A stretch of 64,000 bases of DNA from Mesorhizobium_K sp040049215 (GCF_040049215.1 NZ_JBDZDN010000001.1:2232001-2296000); one strand, 5' to 3'. Positions 53,782-63,694 are shown, counted from the stretch's first letter. Made by a program: numbers and translations. The notes: generated from the sequence alone by a model not told the origin.

Positions 53782-54960
53782 ATGCGGAAGGGCCTTCTTC
53801 TCAAATCCGGGGTGGTGCTGGGAGCTACGTTGCTTGCGCTCGCGCTCGCAGAACTCGCCGTAAGATTTGCGACCATTTACCCGAATACGTTGGCATCGAA
53901 CCGGGTCCCCGATGAGAATGTCGGGTTTCGCGCTTCTCAGAAAATCCCCCAGATCGATTCCTTTGGTTATCGAAATCCGCCGAACACGGGCCGCGCATTC
54001 ATCGCTATCGGCGACTCACAGACATTCGGCTTCGGCGTCAGTTCGGAGGAGTCCTGGCCGGCCCGACTGGGCCAAATGACCGGTAAGACCGTCTACAATT
54101 TTGGGATGGGCGGGTATGGCCTGTTGAGCTATCACGCGGTCCTGAACCTTAGTCGGGACTCCGAGACCCGGGCCGCGATTGTTGCCCTTTATCCGGTGAA
54201 CGATTTCGAGCTGTTTTATGCATCGGATGCGGATTGCCTGATCCTGGAGAATCCGAGTCCGTTCTGGCTGGAGCAGAGGCGCAGCCTCGGTTTGCAGTGG
54301 CCGGCCTATCCGGTTGGATGCCTGCACAACGATTACGACGTCCAGGCCGGGCTCTATGACAGGCTGACGCAACGCGTCGCGTTGCTGGCGCTTGCGGATG
54401 ACGTCGCAACGAGGCTCACAGTTCTTCTGGGAGGTACGCCGAAGGGCAAGTTTCCCAGTTGGAGCAGCCAGGGCGACGTGCTGAAATTTCCAGACAGCAA
54501 AGATGTCATAAGTCTGAACAGGCTCGAGAAGCATAGTCGCAGCGTCGATTTGCAAGTTCCGGAGGTGGCGGCGATGTGGAGGGATCTTCCCATTCTCCTA
54601 TCGTCCTGGAAAGGGCTCTCCAAAGAAGGCGTCAACGTCGGGATCACGGTCATTCCGTCGCGTGAGCGGGTGCTATTCGAATATTACAGTAGGCAAAACA
54701 GGCTTCCGGAACTTGATTCGAGATTTGTGACGCACGTGCAAAAGCAGGTGTCGTTAGAACAGGAAATCAGGCGAGTCCTTGAGGAGGCGGGGATTTCCTT
54801 TGTTTTCGCGCTGGAAGATGTATACCAGGCCTACGTTTACGGGTTGAAGAACAATATCCCAACTTATCCGCCTTTCGAGGAGGGCCATCCTCTAAAGCTG
54901 GGCTATGCAGCGTATGCTGCCGCGGGGCGAAGGCTTCTCGTCAAGATGGGTATCCAGTAG
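53782..54960 (+). CDS. membrane-anchored SGNH/GDSL hydrolase-family protein
   Basis: A 392-residue protein. An N-terminal TM anchor (GVVLGATLLALALAELAVRF, about residues 10-30) precedes an SGNH domain. The block I motif is AIGDSQTFGFG (Ser near 77), an FGMGGYGLLSY block and an Asn-containing VNDFE block follow, and the catalytic His motif is EGHPLKLGYAAYA near 375. In glycan loci such proteins add or remove O-acetyl or similar groups in the periplasm. ATG 53782 is chosen because the preceding 90 codons look noncoding. The carbamoyltransferase gene follows 69 nt downstream, so both probably modify the same sugar. Confidence 0.82.
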   Translation: MRKGLLLKSGVVLGATLLALALAELAVRFATIYPNTLASNRVPDENVGFRASQKIPQIDSFGYRNPPNTGRAFIAIGDSQTFGFGVSSEESWPARLGQMTGKTVYNFGMGGYGLLSYHAVLNLSRDSETRAAIVALYPVNDFELFYASDADCLILENPSPFWLEQRRSLGLQWPAYPVGCLHNDYDVQAGLYDRLTQRVALLALADDVATRLTVLLGGTPKGKFPSWSSQGDVLKFPDSKDVISLNRLEKHSRSVDLQVPEVAAMWRDLPILLSSWKGLSKEGVNVGITVIPSRERVLFEYYSRQNRLPELDSRFVTHVQKQVSLEQEIRRVLEEAGISFVFALEDVYQAYVYGLKNNIPTYPPFEEGHPLKLGYAAYAAAGRRLLVKMGIQ

Positions 54961-55029
54961 CAGCGCATTTAGTCGATAGCACGAAGAGTGAAACTCGAGG
55001 GGAGTTCCGAAAAGGGCGGGGACGTGTGA

Positions 55030-56859
55030 GTGGCTGACACGATAATACTCGGCATTTCTGCGTATTTCCACGACAGCGCGGCTGCGCTGATCCGCAACGG
55101 CGAAATTGTAGCTGCTGCTTCTGAGGAGCGATTCTCACGCGAGAAGGGAGACAGCGCGTTTCCATCGCAATCGGTAGCTTACTGCCTCAAAGAAGCTGGC
55201 ATAGCTATCGACGATCTGTTTGCGATTGGCTTCTACGATAAGCCCGTTTTGAAGTTCGACAGAATTCTGTCCACCTATTTGTCGATTGCCCCGCGAGGCT
55301 TTACCCAGTTTCGCAAATCGGGGCCGATCTGGCTCGCGGAAAAGCTTTGGATCGAGACCAACATCCGCAAGGAACTCGGCGGGTACAAGGGGTCGATGTA
55401 CTTTTCGGAACACCATGAATCCCACGCCGCGAGTGCGTTCTATCCGTCGCCCTTCCAGGAAGCCGCGATACTGACGATCGATGGCGTGGGTGAGTGGGCG
55501 ACGTCTTCTCAAGCACTGGGCCGCGGCGCTGAGATCGAGATCATAAAGGAAATGCGGTGGCCCGATTCGCTCGGCCTTCTTTACTCGGCCTTTACGTACT
55601 ACACGGGCTTCAAAGTGAATTCGGGTGAGTACAAGGTCATGGGGTTGGCGCCATACGGTACGCCACGGTTCGTGCAAACGATCTACGACAATCTGGTCGA
55701 CCTGAAGGACGATGGCTCGTTTGCCCTTAACCAGGACTATTTCGACTACCTCGGAGGTCTGACGATGACTAACGAGAACTTCGACAGATTGTTCGGAGGG
55801 CCGCCGCGAGTCCCGGAATCGCAACTGACGCAAAAGGAAATGGATCTCGCCCGTTCAGTTCAAGACGTGTGCGAAGAAATCATGCTGCGTATGGCGCGGT
55901 CGCTGCATGCCGAGACCGGCCAGAAGAATCTCTGCCTGGCAGGCGGCGTCGCACTGAACTGTGTGGGCAACGGTCGGATCCTTCGGGAAGGACCGTTTGA
56001 AGATATCTGGATCCAGCCTGCTGCAGGGGACGCCGGCGGATCGCTCGGCGTCGCTCAGCTGATCTGGCATCGGGAATGCAAGGCGCCGCGCCAGGCCGAC
56101 GGCCGCAAGGATTCAATGAAGGGTGCCTATCTGGGACCGTCTTTCACCGACGACGAAATAGAATCATATCTCAAGCGCGTGGGGGCAATCTACACGAAGG
56201 TGGAGCGCGATCACCTGTTGCGGGAAACCGCGAAGATGCTAGCCGAGGGGAAGATCGTCGGCTGGTTCAACGGTCGCATGGAATTCGGCCCCAGGGCCCT
56301 TGGTTCGCGATCTATCCTCGGCGATCCGCGAAATTCGACGATGCAAGCCGAGATGAACATCAAGATCAAGTTCAGAGAAGGTTTTCGCCCATTCGCCCCA
56401 AGCGTGCTGAGTGAACGCGCAGCCGACTACTTCGACCTCGACAGGGACTCGCCGTATATGCTGATCGTGGCGCCCGTTAAAGAAGAGCGACGGATCCCCA
56501 AGGCCCCGGAAACTGCGGAACTCTGGGGCATAGATCAACTCAATGTTGTGCGATCCGATATTCCTGCCGTGACGCATATCGACTATTCAGCGCGCGTGCA
56601 AACGGTCAGCAGAGACGCAAATCGGGATTATTACGACCTGATCTCCGAATTCGATCGGCTGACCGGCTGTCCGGTGCTTGTTAACACCTCCTTCAACGTC
56701 CGAGGTGAGCCGATCGTCTGCACTCCCCAGGAGGCTTATACATGCTTCATGCGGACCCATATCGATACGTTGGTCATAGGCCCCTTCTTACTCCACAAGG
56801 GAGAGCAAGAGAAATTTGTCGAAGCTGAGGATTGGCGGTGGCGGTACCAACTAGATTGA
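55030..56859 (+). CDS. NodU/CmcH-family carbamoyltransferase
   Basis: A 609-residue enzyme that transfers a carbamoyl group from carbamoyl phosphate to a hydroxyl, via carbamoyl-adenylate. The N-terminal Kae1-like domain has LGISAYFHDSAAALI, the His-rich HHESHAASAFYPSPF, ILTIDGVGEWATSS, and LAGGVALNCVGNGRI. The C-terminal domain starts near 365 and has GRMEFGPRALGSRSILGDPRN and LVNTSFNVRGEPI. GTG 55030 starts it. The SxtJ-like gene overlaps its end by 22 nt. In NodU the acceptor is a Nod-factor sugar; here the neighbours point to an exopolysaccharide, O-antigen or glycolipid. Confidence 0.93.
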   Translation: MADTIILGISAYFHDSAAALIRNGEIVAAASEERFSREKGDSAFPSQSVAYCLKEAGIAIDDLFAIGFYDKPVLKFDRILSTYLSIAPRGFTQFRKSGPIWLAEKLWIETNIRKELGGYKGSMYFSEHHESHAASAFYPSPFQEAAILTIDGVGEWATSSQALGRGAEIEIIKEMRWPDSLGLLYSAFTYYTGFKVNSGEYKVMGLAPYGTPRFVQTIYDNLVDLKDDGSFALNQDYFDYLGGLTMTNENFDRLFGGPPRVPESQLTQKEMDLARSVQDVCEEIMLRMARSLHAETGQKNLCLAGGVALNCVGNGRILREGPFEDIWIQPAAGDAGGSLGVAQLIWHRECKAPRQADGRKDSMKGAYLGPSFTDDEIESYLKRVGAIYTKVERDHLLRETAKMLAEGKIVGWFNGRMEFGPRALGSRSILGDPRNSTMQAEMNIKIKFREGFRPFAPSVLSERAADYFDLDRDSPYMLIVAPVKEERRIPKAPETAELWGIDQLNVVRSDIPAVTHIDYSARVQTVSRDANRDYYDLISEFDRLTGCPVLVNTSFNVRGEPIVCTPQEAYTCFMRTHIDTLVIGPFLLHKGEQEKFVEAEDWRWRYQLD

Positions 56860-57236
56860 GCCCGAAGCAACAAGGGCGCAAGTTCGCATTTACTCTCGGC
56901 ATTGCCTTGCTTGTTCTCGGCGGTCTCTCGTTCTGGCGTGGGCACGATGTCGTGCCCTTCGTGCTTCTCTTGCCGGGTGGGCTGCTTTTGCTCGCCGGAC
57001 TGGTGGCGCCGGCGCATCTCGGCCCTATTGAGCGCCGTTGGATGGCGTTTGGTCATCTGCTTTCGCGTTTTGTGTCGCCTATCGTGTTGGCAATAATCTA
57101 TTTTGGCGTCCTGACGCCCTTCGGTTTTGCCATGCGAATTTTTGGCAAGCGTCCATTGACGGAGCATCGCCAGGCAGCGACGACCTGGACCGTCCGAACG
57201 ACGAAGCGCCAGAGCGATCTGAAACGTCAATATTAG
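56838..57236 (+). CDS. SxtJ-family membrane protein
   Basis: A 132-residue protein with two or three TM helices (about residues 18-55 in a hairpin, and 78-105), with the conserved LSPKQQGRKFAFTLGIA start and PFGFAMRIFGKRPL segment. It matches the SxtJ family, which nearly always follows a carbamoyltransferase. GTG 56838 has GAGGA 6 nt upstream; a TTG at 56832 is too close to it. It overlaps the carbamoyltransferase gene. Role is unknown, perhaps membrane recruitment of the transferase. The usual third partner, DUF5989, is at 50.6 kb. Confidence 0.8.
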   Translation: MAVPTRLSPKQQGRKFAFTLGIALLVLGGLSFWRGHDVVPFVLLLPGGLLLLAGLVAPAHLGPIERRWMAFGHLLSRFVSPIVLAIIYFGVLTPFGFAMRIFGKRPLTEHRQAATTWTVRTTKRQSDLKRQY

Positions 57237-58012
57237 GCGCGCGGGATTGCGTCGTCTGTGCGCTTCAAACATTCCCCGTGGCATTGCGAAAGCACACCCC
57301 TTGGTGCGTCAACGCAAATCGCTCGAAATTGGGTTGGTGCACTGTGGCTGGCGGGCCACACTCGCTGAAATTCTAAAAGCCCACGGCAAGGCCGGTTAAG
57401 GAATCCGCGTTGACCTTAGCCGCCCAAAAGGAGCGCGCCGCCTAACTGGGTGGCCGCTTCCTGCAGAGGTCTTCCTTGGCAAAGACAATGCCCTCTCGTC
57501 GCCAAGAACGCTCGTCAATTGACATCCGGCGCAGTAAATCCGCTATCGCTTCTTGAGTATAGAAGATCGCTCGGGGGATGCGCCTGTACTCTCCTAACGA
57601 CTTGTTTTCTCGTTACAGTTTTGATGATCGCCCTATTTTGCGGCCGCCGTCGTCCGACGGTTTTTCGACCTCGGCCGGAGACTGGAACGAGTTTCCCGCA
57701 ACATGCGTTGGGACTACCGATGGACGGAAGTTCGCGGCGACCCGCCGCCGGCGCAGCCCGTCCGAATGGCCACTGCGCAGTCAGTCGGCAAATGAGGTCC
57801 TCTGCCTCTCCCTTAACTTTTGTTCAAAGTCGTTCGCTGTATTTTCGATGCGACCCGCTAGACAAGGTTGTGGCGGCATGCGTATGAAAGTGACCTAGCG
57901 GAATCGTCATTCGTCCGCTTCGGGCCAATTTTTGTGGCCAGGGGAATTGCAGTGCATTCAGGACGTATTCTGGACTTGGCGCTTTTGGCGCCGCTGAAGG
58001 GGAAATAGCGGA
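57237..58012. promoter_or_regulatory. long leader/promoter region of the autotransporter gene
   Basis: About 775 bp with no gene I can support; short frames lack ribosome sites. A small hairpin (GGCGC 57978-57982, GCGCC 57988-57992, 5-nt loop) lies just before the autotransporter ribosome site (AGGGGAAATAGCGGA) and could affect translation. A long untranslated or regulatory region is suggested by the size. Confidence 0.45.
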
Positions 58013-61000
58013 ATGAACTCTCAAAACAAATTCCGTAACCGGTTGCGCAAGGGCATTTCGATCCTGGCGCTGGTGGCAGCGTTCCCCCAAGCGGTCGGGG
58101 CCCAGAACATAGTCGTCAACCAGAACGAGACCGCGGGTCTCTCATTCGGCGACATAGACAGCTTCGACAATCCCGGCTTCAACGTTACGAATTTCGGCGG
58201 TGCCGTCGGCGTTGAGACCGACAACGTCTTTGGAGATTTCACGAACTCCGGCAAGATCGCGGCCGACACCTATGGCGTGCTCATCAACGGCAACGTCAGC
58301 GGCGATTTCACCAACGAGGCTGGCGGCAACATCACTGGCCAATACGGCGTCTTCGTCGATGGTGACGTCGACGGCAACTTTACAAACGCCGGCAAAATTT
58401 ACGGCAACAACTATTATGGCGTGTTCATCAACGGCGATCTGAATGGCGACTTCACCAACACATCGACCGGCAACATTACAGGGAATTTCTATTACGGCGT
58501 CGGCATCTACGGGGAGCTGAACGGCAATTTCACCAACAATGGTAATATCACCGGCGAGTACTATGGCGTTTTCTTCGGCGATGACGTCACCGGCAACTTC
58601 ACCAACACCGGGAACATCAGGGACACCGGTGACCTCTATGGCGTCTGGTTCGATGGCAATTTCACCGGCGACTTCAACAACAGCGGCAACATAACGAGCG
58701 GCAACTACGGCGTCCTCTTTGAAGAGAATGTGACCGGCAATTTCGACAACAGCGGAAATATCACCGGCGGATCCTATGGCGTATATGTCTATGGAAACAT
58801 GGCCGGCGATTTCACCAACAGCGGCAAGATCGAGGGCACCGACTATTACGGCGTTTTCCTGTACGAAGGACTTAACGGTAACTTCACCAACACAGCGACG
58901 GGTAACATTACGGGCGGCTACTATGGCGTCGTGATCGACGACGACATGACAGGCAACTTCGTCAATGATGGCGTCATCAACGGCCACAACTATTACGGCG
59001 TCTACATCTACGGCAACCTCACCGGCAATTTCACCAACACCGGTGACATTACGGGCGGCTACTACGGCGTCCGTATCTACGGGAACATGACCGGCGACTT
59101 CGCCAACAGCGGCAGCATCACGGGTCACGGCTATTATGGCGTCTCGATCTACGAGAACCTGAATGGGAACTTCACCAACAACGCAGGCGGCGATATCAGA
59201 GGCGGCTACTACGGCGTTCACATCGGCGACAATCTGACCGGCGATTTCACCAACGGTGGTGATATCACTGGCGACACTTATTATGGCGTCTACGTCGGCG
59301 ACAACATGACCGGTAATTTCGCCAACACGGGAAATATCACTGGCGATAACTATGGCGTTTACGTCTACGGCAACCTTACCGGCAATTTCACGAATAGTGG
59401 CAATATAACCGGTCGAGATTACTATGGTGTCTCGATTGGTGAAAATTTGGCCGGAGACTTTACGAATGAAGGCAATATTACCGGCGGTAGCTATGGCGTA
59501 ATGATCTATGGCAATCTGGCCGGAAACTTTACAAATAGCGGTAACATAGACGGAGGTGATTTGTACGGCGTGTTCATCTACTACAACGTCACAGGAAACG
59601 TGACGAATAGTGGAAATATCACGTCCGCAAACTACGGCTTTTTCACTGACTATGACGTGTACGGAGACTTTACCAACACGGCTACAGGCAACATAACCGG
59701 TTCCTCGTACGGCGTTTTCATCAGCGGCAACGTCGGAGGCGATTTCACAAATGACGGTATAATCGGTGGTGGCGAATATGGCGTAGCTATCGTTGGTAAC
59801 GTCGGCGGGGACTTTACTAACTCCGGCGACATAAACGGCGGAGCCTATGGCGTCTTCATTTACGACACGCTGAGCGGCAATTTCACCAACTCGGGTAACA
59901 TCACCGCTTTTGGTGGATCCAGCTATGACGAATACGGCGTGTACATCGGTGGTGAGTTTGCTGCGAACTTCACCAACTCGGGCTCCATAAATACCGATGT
60001 CACCTATGGTGTCATGTTCGCGGACAACGTCACAGGAGATTTCACGAATTCGGGCGACATTACTGCACGCTCTTACGGCGTGTTTGTATATGGAAACATG
60101 AGTGGTGACTTCGCGAATTCGGGTGAAATATCCGCATCAGACAGTTCTTATGGCGTCGCCATATACGGCAATCTGACCGGCGACTTCATCAACATGGGCT
60201 TGATCGATGGAACCGACCCCGACGGGATCAACTCGTTTGCCAACAACTTCACCGGCAATCTGACGACCCCGGTCAACCAAGGTCTGAGAGTGGCCGGCAC
60301 CGCCGATATCAGCGGCAAGACCGTAACTGCCTATGTCGACAAGTTCTACGCCGACGGCACGACCTGGACCGCGCTGACGGCCGGCACCCTGACATCGGAC
60401 GGTGGCAGCCAGAGCGTCGTGGACACCTCGGCTCTGCTCGACGTGTCGGTTTTGACCCTCGACGCGACCGACCTTGTCCTGACCGTGGATGCCAACGACA
60501 TCAACGATGTAGTGAGCTCCGGTTCGGTGCCTGGCCTTGGCCTTCTGCAGCTCGCAGCCAGCTTCATCGCGACGCTTGAGGGCGGCGGTTCACTGTCGCC
60601 TGCGGAGCAGCTCCTTGTGGACGCTCTCTATGAAGCGAGCACCGGAAAGGAAGTCGCCGGCGTGATCGCGGACTTCAGCCCGTCCGGAAACAGGGGAGCG
60701 CTGTCCGGCGCCTATGCGGCGAATCAGATGTTCGTGGATCAGCTCTCGCTGCGGTTGGGCGGCGGCGGAGGCACGGGCGGTTTTGGCGGCGGCGGCGCCG
60801 ACTATGTCGAGCCGCTGGCTCCGGCGGCTGCCGGTTTCAAGAGAGCATGGCTGCAGGGCCTCGGCGGTGTGTCTGACGTTTCCAGCGACGGCGCCGTTGC
60901 CGGCTTCGACACCGATACATGGGGCCTGGCAGTCGGTGCGGAAATCGACAATGGAGCAGGGATGCTCCTTGGCGCTGCCTTCGCAGTCACCAGGACCGAT

Positions 61001-61639
61001 TTCGACGGCGACTCCGCGTCGGGCAATGTCACCAGCTACATGCCCGCCATGTACGGTAAGTATCGGCCGGACATGCAAAAAGGCTTGTACTTCTCCGGTA
61101 TTCTGTCCGGGCAGTGGAACGAGATCGATCAGGACCGCTTCAATTCGGCAGCCGACGAGACGCTCAGGGCCGACTACTCAGGTTCGCAGGTCATGTTGCG
61201 TGGCGAAGCTGGCTACGATTTCTACATGAACTCCGCGACGGTGACGCCGTTTGTTGCCGGTACCTTCGGCAACATACGTACCGACGGCTATGACGAGAGT
61301 GGTGGATTGAGCGCCTTGTCGGTGGAGGATGCGAGTGACGCGTATGGTCTTCTGGAAGTTGGCTCGCGATTTGGGATTACCAGCGGCTCTCTGGGCTTGG
61401 ATGGTATCGTTGGGTGGCGCGAGGATTTTGGCAGTCTGGACACAAGTGTCGTAGCCAGCCTGCCTGCCAGCACCAGCTTCACGTCAGTCTACGAGCTTAA
61501 TGTCAGCGGGCTGTTCGGAGGCGTCAGCGCTTCGTTTACGACCGCCAGCGACTTCGAGTTCAGGGCAGGTGTCAGTGGCATCATCGGCGATGACTATTCC
61601 AGCATCGGCGGTTCGGTCACGATCGGAAAGAAGTTCTGA
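58013..61639 (+). CDS. repeat-rich type Va autotransporter with dense N-X-S/T sequons
   Basis: A 1208-residue outer-membrane autotransporter. The signal peptide spans about 1-30 (RLRKGISILALVAAF, cleavage near VGA). The passenger (about 31-760) has some 27 repeats of about 24 residues built on GNFTNSGNITG..YGV..YGN, consistent with a beta-helix; by eye it holds about 40 N-X-S/T sequons. A non-repeat region, an Ala-rich helical linker, and a Gly-rich linker (LGGGGGTGGFGGGG) lead to a C-terminal 12-strand-type barrel (about 940-1208) ending in Phe, the usual BAM signal. The next gene encodes an HMW1C-like N-glycosyltransferase, so the passenger is its likely substrate. A strong terminator follows. 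Probable adhesin or surface layer; host target unknown. Confidence 0.9.
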   Translation: MNSQNKFRNRLRKGISILALVAAFPQAVGAQNIVVNQNETAGLSFGDIDSFDNPGFNVTNFGGAVGVETDNVFGDFTNSGKIAADTYGVLINGNVSGDFTNEAGGNITGQYGVFVDGDVDGNFTNAGKIYGNNYYGVFINGDLNGDFTNTSTGNITGNFYYGVGIYGELNGNFTNNGNITGEYYGVFFGDDVTGNFTNTGNIRDTGDLYGVWFDGNFTGDFNNSGNITSGNYGVLFEENVTGNFDNSGNITGGSYGVYVYGNMAGDFTNSGKIEGTDYYGVFLYEGLNGNFTNTATGNITGGYYGVVIDDDMTGNFVNDGVINGHNYYGVYIYGNLTGNFTNTGDITGGYYGVRIYGNMTGDFANSGSITGHGYYGVSIYENLNGNFTNNAGGDIRGGYYGVHIGDNLTGDFTNGGDITGDTYYGVYVGDNMTGNFANTGNITGDNYGVYVYGNLTGNFTNSGNITGRDYYGVSIGENLAGDFTNEGNITGGSYGVMIYGNLAGNFTNSGNIDGGDLYGVFIYYNVTGNVTNSGNITSANYGFFTDYDVYGDFTNTATGNITGSSYGVFISGNVGGDFTNDGIIGGGEYGVAIVGNVGGDFTNSGDINGGAYGVFIYDTLSGNFTNSGNITAFGGSSYDEYGVYIGGEFAANFTNSGSINTDVTYGVMFADNVTGDFTNSGDITARSYGVFVYGNMSGDFANSGEISASDSSYGVAIYGNLTGDFINMGLIDGTDPDGINSFANNFTGNLTTPVNQGLRVAGTADISGKTVTAYVDKFYADGTTWTALTAGTLTSDGGSQSVVDTSALLDVSVLTLDATDLVLTVDANDINDVVSSGSVPGLGLLQLAASFIATLEGGGSLSPAEQLLVDALYEASTGKEVAGVIADFSPSGNRGALSGAYAANQMFVDQLSLRLGGGGGTGGFGGGGADYVEPLAPAAAGFKRAWLQGLGGVSDVSSDGAVAGFDTDTWGLAVGAEIDNGAGMLLGAAFAVTRTDFDGDSASGNVTSYMPAMYGKYRPDMQKGLYFSGILSGQWNEIDQDRFNSAADETLRADYSGSQVMLRGEAGYDFYMNSATVTPFVAGTFGNIRTDGYDESGGLSALSVEDASDAYGLLEVGSRFGITSGSLGLDGIVGWREDFGSLDTSVVASLPASTSFTSVYELNVSGLFGGVSASFTTASDFEFRAGVSGIIGDDYSSIGGSVTIGKKF
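58268..60190 (+). repeat. tandem repeats encoding the autotransporter passenger
   Basis: About 27 imperfect units, averaging about 73 bp, each with a TATGGCGT-like (YGV) core and NFTN/NIT segments. Units are diverged at synonymous sites, with codon use becoming AT-richer at about 59400-60130, suggesting units of different age or origin. Confidence 0.9.
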
Positions 61640-61655
61640 TCCCTGGCCTCTTGGG

Positions 61656-61686
61656 AAAAGCCCCAGCCTTTGGCTGGGGCTTTTTT
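61656..61686 (+). terminator. Rho-independent terminator after the autotransporter
   Basis: Perfect stem AAAAGCCCCAGCC (61656-61668), TTT loop, and complementary GGCTGGGGC followed by a T6 tract. It separates the autotransporter from the glycosyltransferase gene transcriptionally, at least in part. Confidence 0.92.
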
Positions 61687-61867
61687 GTTTGCGCTGGCCG
61701 GGTTTCATTATCTGCAGACTTCTGTCCCGCAGTTGCTGACGGGCACCTACTCCAGGACTGTTGGGGTCGAATGCATCGCGGTCGTTAAAGCCGGCTGTTT
61801 CAAGAGCATGCGGCAACAACGAGGGGCGGTGGAGTGTGGGATTAGCGTGACCTGAAGAGGCTCTTTC

Positions 61868-63670
61868 ATGAAAGATTGGGGCGCTGCATTCAGCGAATTC
61901 GAGCAGCATGTTTGGCACGGGCAGAATTCCGCCGCCCTGTCCACGCTGCTAAAGATCCTGTCCTCGTTGTCCGGCAGCGGTGGACAGTTGCCAAAAGCGC
62001 GCGACCTTCAACTCAGCGGCGCGTTCTCCGACCTGTGGCGGGAGGAGGCTGCAACGAGACTTTCCGCGGCGATTGCGGAATTGCTTTCGCGCCCGGACTG
62101 CCAGTTCGACGCCAGAACATTTCAGCGCTTGGTGGTTCACCATCGCTGGCTCCATGTCATCTTTAATGCAAGTTCCTTCGGAAGCAGCGATTTCGTCCTG
62201 ACGCGGCTCGCTATACAGCCCTCGAACGATTTTATCGCCAAGGCGTCCATGCACGGCCTGTTCAAGATGTGCCTGCTCTACGGCGCTGAATCTTCGATGC
62301 CTATGGACTTCAGCGCATTGTTTCGGCGCTCGCCTTGGCTCGCGTGCTCCCTGGCAATTGGCATCCTGTCCAATCGCCTGCTCGCGACACCCGCAGCACA
62401 TGTAAAGAGGGAGGTGCTTCTACGCTGGATCACCGAAGCGCTCGACAAGCTGGATAGTCCGACTGGGTTACCCGTCGAAATATTTGTCGATTTGTGGATG
62501 CACTGCAGCTACGGCCTGGAACGGGACAAGCACGACCTGAAGCGCCCGCTCAACAGACTTATTCGCCGGCAGATGAAAGAGTCCGGTGTCCCCGAGTTGG
62601 AAATCGTGAACGGCGCGTCGCGGCCAACCGTCTTCGTCATGCTCGAGTGGTTCCACAAGCGCCACTCCATCATGCGCACCCATTCGATTTCGATGCGGGC
62701 CCTGCGCGAGAATTATCGGCTCGTCGGGTTCGGACCCAAAGGCATGGTCGATGCGGAGGGCAAGGCTGTATTCGACGAGTTCCACGAATACGGACAGTAT
62801 TCGACAGACCTCGGTTTCATCAGGCCGATCCTGAAACAGGTCGCCGAACAAAGGCCGGTCGCGGTGTACTATCCTTCGGTCGGGATGGCGCTACACAGTC
62901 TCTATCTGGTCAATCTCCGCCTGGCTCCAACGCAGATCATTGCCCTTGGCCATCCTGCAACGACCCACTCCGACAAGATCGACTACGTGCTTGTCGAGGA
63001 AGACTATATTGGAGACGCCTCTCTTTTCAGCGAAAAGGTCGTTCCCGTGCCGAAGAACGCGTTGCCATATTTCCGGCCTTCTGTCCGCCTGCCTGACGCG
63101 GATCCGAAACTGCGCGGAAGCGTCAGGATCGCCGTGCCGGTCGCAGTCATGAAGCTCAATCCCCGTTTTCTCGAGGCGTGCCGTACGATTCAGAACGCTG
63201 CCCGGAACGAAGTGACGTTCCATTTCATGCTTGGAGGTGCGCCCGACCTGGTTCATTCTCACGCCAAAAAAGCCATAGGCCTGCAAGTTCCGGGAGCGGT
63301 CGTGCACAGAACCTCTGAATATCCACGCTACATGGCCAACATTGCCGCATGCGATATGTTCGCCAACCCATTTCCTTTCGGTAACACAAATGGAATCGTG
63401 GATACCGTATTTTGTGGGTTGCCTGGAATTTGCCTGACTGGCGACGAGGTACACTCCCACATTGACGAAGGAATGTTCCGTCGGATGGGCTTTCCCGACT
63501 GGACCATCGCGTCGACAGTCGAGGAATACATCGGTGCCGCACTGCGGCTGATCGACGAATCAGAACTCCGGCGAGAGTGGTCGGATCGCATCAGGCGAGA
63601 GCGGCCGGACGAGATACTCTACAAAGGCAATCCGTCGGCGTTCTCTGACGTATTCAAGACCCTCGTGTAG
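61868..63670 (+). CDS. HMW1C-like (GT41) N-glycosyltransferase
   Basis: A 600-residue soluble glycosyltransferase. The N-terminal all-helical domain (about 1-270, starting FEQHVWHGQNSAALSTLL) and the GT-B domains match HMW1C of Haemophilus and its Actinobacillus homologue. Landmarks are LGHPATTHSDKIDYVLVEEDY near 359, SEKVVPVPKNALPY near 389, FANPFPFGNTNGIVDT near 498, and GLPGICLTGDEVHSHIDEG near 517. The family moves glucose or galactose from UDP-sugar to Asn in N-X-S/T in the cytoplasm. GAAGAGG precedes ATG 61868. It directly follows the sequon-rich autotransporter, the expected substrate. Family assignment is by motif memory but strong. Confidence 0.88.
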   Translation: MKDWGAAFSEFEQHVWHGQNSAALSTLLKILSSLSGSGGQLPKARDLQLSGAFSDLWREEAATRLSAAIAELLSRPDCQFDARTFQRLVVHHRWLHVIFNASSFGSSDFVLTRLAIQPSNDFIAKASMHGLFKMCLLYGAESSMPMDFSALFRRSPWLACSLAIGILSNRLLATPAAHVKREVLLRWITEALDKLDSPTGLPVEIFVDLWMHCSYGLERDKHDLKRPLNRLIRRQMKESGVPELEIVNGASRPTVFVMLEWFHKRHSIMRTHSISMRALRENYRLVGFGPKGMVDAEGKAVFDEFHEYGQYSTDLGFIRPILKQVAEQRPVAVYYPSVGMALHSLYLVNLRLAPTQIIALGHPATTHSDKIDYVLVEEDYIGDASLFSEKVVPVPKNALPYFRPSVRLPDADPKLRGSVRIAVPVAVMKLNPRFLEACRTIQNAARNEVTFHFMLGGAPDLVHSHAKKAIGLQVPGAVVHRTSEYPRYMANIAACDMFANPFPFGNTNGIVDTVFCGLPGICLTGDEVHSHIDEGMFRRMGFPDWTIASTVEEYIGAALRLIDESELRREWSDRIRRERPDEILYKGNPSAFSDVFKTLV

Positions 63671-63694
63671 CGATCAGTTACGACGACACAACAA

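Noticed and set aside
58142..59221. 359-codon minus-strand repetitive frame opposite the autotransporter
   Set aside because: It merely mirrors the passenger repeats; no ribosome site or plausible protein.
58268..60190. Possible CRISPR or noncoding satellite
   Set aside because: The repeats keep a single open frame and encode a passenger with signal peptide and barrel.
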